Assembly (NCBI GenBank): GCA_936920195.1 | Contig: CAKZHE010000083.1 | Coordinates: forward strand, 1 to 43,819 | DNA: 43,819 nt | DNA from: an uncultured cyanobacterium | Lineage (GTDB): Bacteria; Cyanobacteriota; Cyanobacteriia; Cyanobacteriales; FACHB-T130 | Direction of reading: 5' to 3' | The notes under the pieces: model-generated | Databases searched by the model: none | Seen by the model: the letters and a program-made list of their open reading frames with translations, nothing else | What the model was told of the DNA's origin: nothing | Program-made: the position numbers and the translations under genes | Shown: one piece after another, positions 37,903 to 43,819 of the stretch | How positions within the stretch are numbered: the stretch's first letter is position 1 | How the letters are laid out: every line of letters starts with the position of its first letter

Positions 37903-40900
37903 TTAATTAGGCGACAAAGTACGCCGCTTACTAACCATTTGATAGGCTTCGATGATATCGCCTTCCGTCCAGTCTTTGAACTTGTCAACGCCGATGCCGC
38001 ACTCGAAGCCAGCATTGACTTCCTTCGCATCTTCCTTCAACCGTTTCAGGGAATCAAGTACGCCCTCATAAACTACTTTGACACCTCGACGCACGCGGAC
38101 GCGGCAATTACGCACTACTTTACCCGATAGCACATAACAGCCGGCGACAGAACTGCGTCCCACCGGGAAGATAGCCCGCACTTCCACTTGACCTAGGGGT
38201 TCTTCCACCATTTCCGGCTCTAATAAGCCTTCCATTGCCCCTTCAATGTCATCCAACATCTTGTAGATGATGTTGTATTCCCGCACATCCACAGATGCTT
38301 GGTCAGCGGCTTGTCTGGCTCCCGTCGCTAAGGTGGTATTAAAGCCCACAATTACCGCGCCACTAGCTGCTGCTAAGTCCACATCCGTCTCTGTTACTTC
38401 CCCAGGAGCCGCTAACAATACCCGAATTTGCACTTCATTTTGGGGTAGTTGCTTCAGCGACCCTAGAATTGCTTCTACGGAGCCTTGTACGTCCGCTTTC
38501 AGGATCAAGTTGAGTTCCTTCAGTTCCCCTTCTTGAGCCTGAGCCGACAAGGAATTGAGGGTAACGCGCCGGGAAGCCATCACCTGTTGCAGGCGAGACT
38601 GGCGTTGCTCATCACTTCTAGTAGAAGCGATCGCTCGGGCTTCTTTTTCACTGGTGAAGACTTCAAAATCGTCTCCTGCCTCTGGCACATCGCTCAAGCC
38701 CAACACCTCCACTGCAAAGGAAGGTGTAGCAGCACTGACGCGATGACCCCGGTCATCAATCATGGCTCGAACTTTACCAAACACCGAACCAGCTACCAAG
38801 GTGTCTCCTACCCGTAGGGTGCCATTTTGCACCAGCAGCGTAGCCACCGAGCCTCTAGACTTATCTAGATTGGCCTCAATTACTGTTCCCTTGGCTGGAC
38901 GATTCGGATTTGCCGATAGTTCTCCCACCTCTGCCACCAGCAGAATCATTTCCAACAGCGTATCCAGATTTTCGCCCTTGATAGCGCTGACTGGTACCAT
39001 AATGGTATCGCCGCCCCATTCTTCGGAAACTAGACCAAATTCGGTTAGTTCTTGCTTCACCCGCTCTGGTTGAGCATCTGGCTTATCAATTTTGTTAATT
39101 GCCACCACAATCGGTACTTCCGCTGCTTTGGCGTGGCTGATGGCCTCAATCGTTTGGGGTTGAACGCCGTCATCCGCCGCTACCACCAGAATGGCGATAT
39201 CCGTGACTCGCGCTCCCCGGGCTCGCATGGCGGTAAACGCTTCGTGACCGGGCGTATCTAGGAACACCACCTGTTGCGTCTTGCCATCATGCACCACATC
39301 AACGTGGTAAGCCCCAATGTGCTGAGTAATTCCCCCAGCTTCCCCTTGAGCCACTTTAGTTTTGCGGATGGAATCCAGCAGAGTGGTTTTACCATGATCC
39401 ACGTGACCCATGATGGTCACTACAGGCGGACGGCGCTGGAGGCTTTCCAAATCGCCCACATCAATCATTTCTGTAATTTTAGTCGCCGCCGCAGTTTCCT
39501 GGGCGGTTTCGACTTTGATCCCAAACTCTTCTGCCACCAGTGTTGCAGTGGGAATATCCAGAGTTTGGGTAATATTAACTGCTAACCCCTTAAAGAACAA
39601 CTTTTTGATAATTTCTGTTTCTGGCACCATGAATACCACTGCCAATTCCCGGACATTTGTCCCACTGGTCAGCGTTACCACTTCTGGACGTTCCGGAGCA
39701 GCCTTCTGATCCCGACGCTTCGAGTTTTCCCTGGCAGCCGCTGCCGCCTCGCGTTCGCTCTTGGTAGTGGCCTTCTTGGTTTGGCGACCGACTGCCGCAG
39801 TCACTGTGGCTGGTTGAGCCGCCCGAGGCGCTTTTGGCTTCGGCGGACGAGCGACAGATAAGCTGACTACAACTGTCTCTGACAATTCTGCTAAGTCATC
39901 TTCTAAATCGTCATCCTCATCCAGAATTGTCTGGCGGCGCTTCACCTTACCTGCGCCCTTGCGATTTAGGCTTTCTTCTTCCTCCTCCTCTTCCCAGCCC
40001 TTGCTACGTGGCTTAGGCGGACGTGGCGGAGTCGGGCGCTTCAGTTCCAAATCTACTGGTGCTGGCTTCTCTGGTTTCCGATTCAGCCCTGGGACTTCAT
40101 CTTCCTCGCTTCTCGTCCCAGTAGCGGCTCCTTCCCCAGGTCGGGTTGGCCTCGATCCAGTTTTGGCCAATTCCAGCCTTTGCGGTTCCTTAACTGGTCC
40201 GCGAACCACCTTACGTTGAGGGCGTTGCAGTTCTGGCAGGGGTGCAGAAGACCGACTTGGTGCTGCTTCCCCGCTTTCGGTTTTGGCGGTTGGTTTATTA
40301 ATTGCTGGGGGTTTATTCACTGATGGCTGACTGACTTTGGCAGCCGCCACTGGTGTTTCCACCTTAGCCCGCTTCAGAATTGGCTTCACAGGCTGCACAA
40401 TCGCGGCAATATCCTGTAGCGGTCTGGCTGGAGGTTCCGCCACTGCTGGACGAATTACCGTTGGTTCTGTTGCTACCGCAGGGGTTTCCGCCACTGCCTC
40501 AGTTGTAGTAGATACCTCTGCCTCTTGGAGTTCTGGGACTTCCGAAGCAGTCGGAGTTAATTCCGCATCCTGCTGACCGGGACGTACCGGTCGGTTAAGT
40601 GTTGTTGGCTTCATAGGCGAGGCTGTTGGCTGTTTATTTGGCGGTTGAGGGGGTGTCGCCACCTGCACCCGTTGTTTGATATTAGAACCCAAACCGGCAC
40701 CAGATTGATGTTTAATTTCCAAAATTTGTTGCTTGTGCTGTTCTCGATTTCTGTTATTAGGGGGGGATGGTAAGTTGGGTTTTCTTTCCCCCGCCGTTAC
40801 ATTAACACTCCTTTTGGTTGCTGCCACTGGGCGGTTGGCTGGTTTTTCCGCCGCCGCGCGAATGGCCTGGGCTTCTGATTCTGTAATCGTACTGCTATGG

Positions 40901-41004
40901 CTTTTGACCGAAATATTAAGCTGATCGCAAATAGCTAGAATGTCCTTGTTTTCCAAGTTCAATTCCCGTGATAATTCGTAAATTCTGACTTTGCCGTTGT
41001 TCAT
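37903..41004 (-). CDS. infB: Translation initiation factor IF-2
   Basis: A 1033-residue factor. The N terminus [20 protein letters not shown] is the IF2_N domain. A long Pro/Ala/Lys-rich linker (about 60-450) is usual in cyanobacteria. The G domain follows with G1 GHVDHGKT (near 533), DTPGHEAF, and [10 protein letters not shown] (NKxD), then the C-terminal domains ending with the fMet-tRNA binding part [13 protein letters not shown]. The family binds initiator tRNA and the 30S subunit in a GTP-dependent way. AGGGGC lies upstream of the start. The gene comes after ylxR, with a 373-bp gap. Confidence 0.97.
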   Translation of the reverse strand: MNNGKVRIYELSRELNLENKDILAICDQLNISVKSHSSTITESEAQAIRAAAEKPANRPVAATKRSVNVTAGERKPNLPSPPNNRNREQHKQQILEIKHQSGAGLGSNIKQRVQVATPPQPPNKQPTASPMKPTTLNRPVRPGQQDAELTPTASEVPELQEAEVSTTTEAVAETPAVATEPTVIRPAVAEPPARPLQDIAAIVQPVKPILKRAKVETPVAAAKVSQPSVNKPPAINKPTAKTESGEAAPSRSSAPLPELQRPQRKVVRGPVKEPQRLELAKTGSRPTRPGEGAATGTRSEEDEVPGLNRKPEKPAPVDLELKRPTPPRPPKPRSKGWEEEEEEESLNRKGAGKVKRRQTILDEDDDLEDDLAELSETVVVSLSVARPPKPKAPRAAQPATVTAAVGRQTKKATTKSEREAAAAARENSKRRDQKAAPERPEVVTLTSGTNVRELAVVFMVPETEIIKKLFFKGLAVNITQTLDIPTATLVAEEFGIKVETAQETAAATKITEMIDVGDLESLQRRPPVVTIMGHVDHGKTTLLDSIRKTKVAQGEAGGITQHIGAYHVDVVHDGKTQQVVFLDTPGHEAFTAMRARGARVTDIAILVVAADDGVQPQTIEAISHAKAAEVPIVVAINKIDKPDAQPERVKQELTEFGLVSEEWGGDTIMVPVSAIKGENLDTLLEMILLVAEVGELSANPNRPAKGTVIEANLDKSRGSVATLLVQNGTLRVGDTLVAGSVFGKVRAMIDDRGHRVSAATPSFAVEVLGLSDVPEAGDDFEVFTSEKEARAIASTRSDEQRQSRLQQVMASRRVTLNSLSAQAQEGELKELNLILKADVQGSVEAILGSLKQLPQNEVQIRVLLAAPGEVTETDVDLAAASGAVIVGFNTTLATGARQAADQASVDVREYNIIYKMLDDIEGAMEGLLEPEMVEEPLGQVEVRAIFPVGRSSVAGCYVLSGKVVRNCRVRVRRGVKVVYEGVLDSLKRLKEDAKEVNAGFECGIGVDKFKDWTEGDIIEAYQMVSKRRTLSPN

Positions 41005-41377
41005 CCACTATGCCCCTCGTACCTACCAGTTGTCCTGCTATGACTGTTTGTTTGTTTTGGTTGTCCGTTGTCTGTTTTCCCTCTTAGTCTTGAGTCGTGA
41101 GTCCTATAGTGGGGATTAGTGAGTAGAGAGTCACATCACGCTCCGCAATGCTTTTGGCTACTGACCACTGACCAACGAAATCACAGCAAGCCAGCTGGCT
41201 GCCCCAAGAAAATGCCCAATACCTCCTCTCTAATCTTGCACAAATCTCTAAAAAACTGGGGCGGTCTTAGTTCCCGCGTACATCAGGCATAGTTAATCGC
41301 GACTTGCTGATTATTTTGACTCTGAATCACCTCCTAATTTCATCGGAAAAAATATTCCTGTTTTAATTCTAACCAGT
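41005..41377. other. Gap between ylxR and infB
   Basis: No gene of convincing length is seen. A 12-bp perfect palindrome AGCCAGCTGGCT lies at 41189-41200. ACTGACCACTGACCA at about 41160-41174 is a short tandem repeat. The gap may hold an infB promoter. Confidence 0.4.
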
Positions 41378-41629
41378 TTAGTTGGTTGGTAATCGCTGCC
41401 ACAAGGTCTGATATATTGCTTCTGGGATCGGGACTTTGAGCGATCGCCCTAGTCGATTTTTTTTCCTAGCCGCTTCCAGACATCTTGCTTGCCGACAAAG
41501 ATAGGCCGAACGTCCCATCCCCTCATCTAATTGTACCTGTCTAGAAGGATAGACTCGGATAATTCTCCAGAACTCCTCTTTATGACCGATTTGGCGACAG
41601 CTGGTGCAGCGGCGATAATTGGGTTTCAT
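41378..41629 (-). CDS. ylxR: YlxR-family RNA-binding protein
   Basis: An 83-residue protein of the YlxR/DUF448 family. The start MKPNYRRCTSCRQIGHKEEF and the block GRSAYLCRQARCLEAARKKN are the family signature (RxCxxCR and GRGAYxC). It is a small basic RNA-binding protein, known in Bacillus as RnpM, a modulator of RNase P, and is usually encoded between nusA and infB, as here. It starts 60 nt after the nusA stop. Confidence 0.93.
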   Translation of the reverse strand: MKPNYRRCTSCRQIGHKEEFWRIIRVYPSRQVQLDEGMGRSAYLCRQARCLEAARKKNRLGRSLKVPIPEAIYQTLWQRLPTN

Positions 41630-41689
41630 AAATCAGACCGGGGGTGAAAAGCAGCGATAGGCGAAGTCCAAAGAGCGATCTTATCTGCC

Positions 41690-42979
41690 CTAGGTTTCTT
41701 TATCTTCAGTCGCTACTTTTCCAGGGAGACTTACCTCTACATCCTCATCTTCATAGTCATCATCATCCTCATAGTTATCTTCTTCGACATCAACATGGAA
41801 CTGCGCGGCCTCAATCTGAGCTTGGATTTTGGCACTTTCGGCGGCATGATCGTATTTAGCGGCATCTTTGATGTCGATTTTCCAGCCAGTTAACCGTGCC
41901 GCCAGCCGCACGTTCTGTCCTTCTTTGCCAATTGCCAAACTGAGTTGGTCTTCTCCCACTAAAACGTGGGCTTGACGACCATCTGGATTAACCAGCAGCA
42001 CCTCATCTACCCGTGCCGGACTAAGGGCATTGGCAATGTAGGTGGCGGGGTCTGGAGACCAGCGGATGGCATCGATTTTTTCGCCGCGCAATTCGTTGAC
42101 TACTACTTGGATGCGAGAACCTCGCGCCCCAATACAAGCGCCGACGGGATCGACATCTCGTTCTAGGGTATCTACGGCGATTTTAGTCCGGGGACCGACG
42201 TGGCGAGAGGGCGGGTTAGCTTCCCTCGCGACGGCGACAATCCGCACTACTTCATCTTCAATTTCTGGGACTTCGTTCGCAAACAGATAAACTACTAAGC
42301 CAGCGGCGGCTCTGGAAACTACCAGTTGGGGTCCGCGATGGGGACCTTCCCGGACTTTTTTCAGAAACACCTTAAAAGTAGCGTTGATCCGATAGTTATC
42401 GTTGGGTAGTTGCTCCCGTTTGGGCAGTTCGGCTTCCACTTCTGTTTGTCCAAAGCCGCTAGTAACTGCCATCAGCACTGATTGGCGTTCAAACCGCAGG
42501 ACTCTGGCTTGCAGGACTGTGCCTTCCAGGTCTTGGAATTCCTCCTGTACCAGTTTGCGCTGTTGATCTCGCAGTTTTTGGGCGAGAACCTGTTTGGTTT
42601 GGATGGCAGCCATCCGTCCAAATTCCCCTTGGTCTGGAGTGACATCCAACACTACGGAGTCTCCCAGTTGGGCTTCGTCAGCGACTTCTTGAACTTCTTT
42701 GAGGGAAATTTGATGGTCGGTGTTACCAACTTCTTCAACAATTACTTTGGTGGATAAGATCCGAAAACCTTCTTCTTCTACGTCTAGATCGACTTCAAAG
42801 TTATCAAAGTATTGTTCGTCAAAGTGGAAGCGGTCGAGGCGCTGGGCGCGGCGATAGCGTTCGTAGCCCTTGAGGAGGGCTTCCCGCAGGGCGGCTTGAA
42901 CGGCGTGCCGGGGTAAGTTGCGCTCTCGACTAATATTTTCGATTAAGTCTTTTAGACCGGGCAAACTAACTATTGACAT
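41690..42979 (-). CDS. nusA: Transcription elongation/termination factor NusA
   Basis: A 429-residue protein from the ATG at 42979, which has GGAG 8 nt upstream; the ATG at 42985 is only 2 nt from it and less likely. Order: N-terminal domain ([20 protein letters not shown]), S1 domain (about 130-200), KH1 and KH2 with [20 protein letters not shown] and [20 protein letters not shown]. It lacks the C-terminal acidic repeats of the E. coli protein and has instead a short Asp/Glu-rich tail. It binds RNA polymerase and nascent RNA and modulates pausing and termination. It is followed by ylxR and infB. Confidence 0.95.
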   Translation of the reverse strand: MSIVSLPGLKDLIENISRERNLPRHAVQAALREALLKGYERYRRAQRLDRFHFDEQYFDNFEVDLDVEEEGFRILSTKVIVEEVGNTDHQISLKEVQEVADEAQLGDSVVLDVTPDQGEFGRMAAIQTKQVLAQKLRDQQRKLVQEEFQDLEGTVLQARVLRFERQSVLMAVTSGFGQTEVEAELPKREQLPNDNYRINATFKVFLKKVREGPHRGPQLVVSRAAAGLVVYLFANEVPEIEDEVVRIVAVAREANPPSRHVGPRTKIAVDTLERDVDPVGACIGARGSRIQVVVNELRGEKIDAIRWSPDPATYIANALSPARVDEVLLVNPDGRQAHVLVGEDQLSLAIGKEGQNVRLAARLTGWKIDIKDAAKYDHAAESAKIQAQIEAAQFHVDVEEDNYEDDDDYEDEDVEVSLPGKVATEDKET

Positions 42980-43045
42980 AGGCATATCTCCATGAACTTT
43001 AAGTTAAAAGGAAAAAGTAATTTCTAGCTTTTGCCTTTGAACTTT

Positions 43046-43504
43046 TCACTTCTCCTCTAGCTGTACTTTGGCGATCGCGTCGCGAGGAATGGCGATCGCT
43101 CTTCCTTTTTGGTTGATGTAAACTGCTTTTTCATCCCTGCTGATTAATTGCCCAGTCCATTCTTGTTGCCCTTCTTTAGCAGCAATGGCACTGACAATTA
43201 CACCAAAACCTTTGAATGACACAAATTCCTGATCGCTACTTAGCTGTCGGGAAATTCCCGGACTGGAAATCTCCAGTACATAGGCATCAGGAATCAGATC
43301 GGTTGCGTCCAAAGCGGCTTCTAGCGCTCGACTCATTTGTTCGCAGTCTTGCAAGCTAGTGTTTGAGACAGGGTTGCGAATGTCCACTCGCAGGGCTGGG
43401 GGGCGCTGATGAGTATGAAAAACCGCCCCAACAACTTCCAATCCCAAACTGGCAGCAATGGGGGCTGCTAGTTCTACGATTTGAGGGATTAGGGGATGAG
43501 TCAT
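43046..43504 (-). CDS. rimP: Ribosome maturation factor RimP
   Basis: A 152-residue protein with the family pattern LELVG.. VVGAVFHTHQRPPALRVDIR, then SRALEAALDATDLIPDAYVL and EISSPGISRQL, and the C-terminal SH3-like part. It assists 30S subunit maturation. GAGGTAG lies 6 nt upstream of the ATG. It is the first gene of the rimP-nusA-ylxR-infB operon. Confidence 0.93.
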   Translation of the reverse strand: MTHPLIPQIVELAAPIAASLGLEVVGAVFHTHQRPPALRVDIRNPVSNTSLQDCEQMSRALEAALDATDLIPDAYVLEISSPGISRQLSSDQEFVSFKGFGVIVSAIAAKEGQQEWTGQLISRDEKAVYINQKGRAIAIPRDAIAKVQLEEK

Positions 43505-43521
43505 AAAAAACTACCTCACAA

Positions 43522-43619
43522 CAAAAAAAGTGGGCTGACACCCACTCCCTGTCAAAATTTCTTCCAAGAAGTCCGCTCGCGAATCTGAGTCGATTCGCTA
43601 GTTTTCCTAGTCTATACCA
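43522..43619 (-). promoter_or_regulatory. rimP leader: extended -10 promoter and terminator-like hairpin (possible attenuator)
   Basis: On the minus strand TGGTATAGA (43619-43611) is a likely extended -10. The leader of about 100 nt contains GCGAATC...GATTCGC (43579-43598, 7-bp stem) and AGTGGG (43546-43541), a 6-nt loop and CCCACT (43534-43529), followed by six more T, with a total run of T at 43529-43523. This intrinsic-terminator shape ends 18 nt before the rimP ATG. A short alternative stem TGACA/TGTCA (43554-43550 with 43540-43536) would clash with the terminator stem. Confidence 0.5.
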
Positions 43620-43672
43620 TTTTCCCAAAGGCTGTGGTTTTGTCCCACCTCCCCATCTACTAGGGCTGTTTC

Positions 43673-43804
43673 ATTCTGAGCTAAAAATTTGGGAGGTGGG
43701 GAGGTGGGGTGATGGGGTGATGGGGAGGTGGGGTGATGAAGACAGGACTTACGCAGTTGCTCTGCATATAGCGTTTATGGTGCGTTACGCTGCGCTAACA
43801 CACC
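43673..43804. repeat. G-rich heptamer tract, dispersed repeat copy 3 and small palindrome
   Basis: 43673-43737 holds repeats of GGGAGGTGGGGTGATG. 43742-43777 is copy 3 of the AGGACTTAC repeat (with CTCTGCATATAGCGTTT). 43779-43804 is GGTGCGTTA, an 8-nt centre and TAACACACC, a hairpin repeat well known from cyanobacteria. No coding frame is seen at this edge. Confidence 0.6.
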
Positions 43805-43819
43805 CTACTAATAGAGGTG

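Noticed and set aside
38267-40924. Several + strand frames opposite infB
   Set aside because: Composition follows the complement of the Pro/Ala-rich linker; shadows of infB.

Overview
The window looks like chromosomal DNA of a filamentous cyanobacterium (Oscillatoria, Microcoleus or Kamptonema type). The reasons are the very frequent HIP1 octamer GCGATCGC, the chlorophyll gene chlH, the rimP-nusA-ylxR-infB order, a cyanobacterial set of multidomain kinases, a Uma2-family nuclease, and the heptamer tandem repeats and fold-back repeats typical of these genomes. No rRNA, tRNA or CRISPR array was found.

Layout. 1-410: the 5' part of an IS200/IS605-type tnpB and its hairpin end, cut by the window edge. 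467-2189: an SGNH hydrolase, a small membrane protein with a zinc ribbon, and a small secreted protein. 2430-23058: a 20-kb signalling island, all on the + strand, with five large kinases. Two are Ser/Thr kinase-AAA ATPase-GAF-histidine kinase fusions (HstK type), one is a Cache-HAMP hybrid histidine kinase with a C-terminal receiver, one is a receiver-first histidine kinase, and one is an eight-PAS plus GAF histidine kinase. In front of the first lies a 36-codon relic that looks like a whole kinase gene collapsed between two HIP1 sites. Its promoter region is a copy of the one in front of the second large kinase. 23105-26820: Uma2, DUF202, two tandem CadD-type membrane proteins and a divergent LysR regulator. 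26919-31261: a small membrane protein, a lone cysA-like ATPase, a prohibitin-like protein, a protease relic, two fold-back elements, and a pair of unknown genes. 31361-35347: chlH. 35769-37090: a coupled pair made of a GNAT-like protein and an unknown protein. 37125-43504: on the minus strand, rimP, nusA, ylxR and infB followed by a membrane protein, with a terminator-like hairpin in the rimP leader.

How the genes fit together. Four of the five kinases share nearly the same C-terminal HEINNP-type histidine kinase module, and the other two phosphotransfer parts are receivers. No DNA-binding output gene lies in the cluster, so signalling must leave it in trans or through the Ser/Thr kinase domains. 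The CadD pair and the LysR gene look like a metal or cation response unit. The rimP-infB block is a translation and transcription housekeeping operon.

The least expected items are the collapsed kinase gene with its duplicated promoter, the two fold-back elements, the possible attenuator before rimP, and the uncharacterised coupled pairs at 29971-31030 and 35769-37090.
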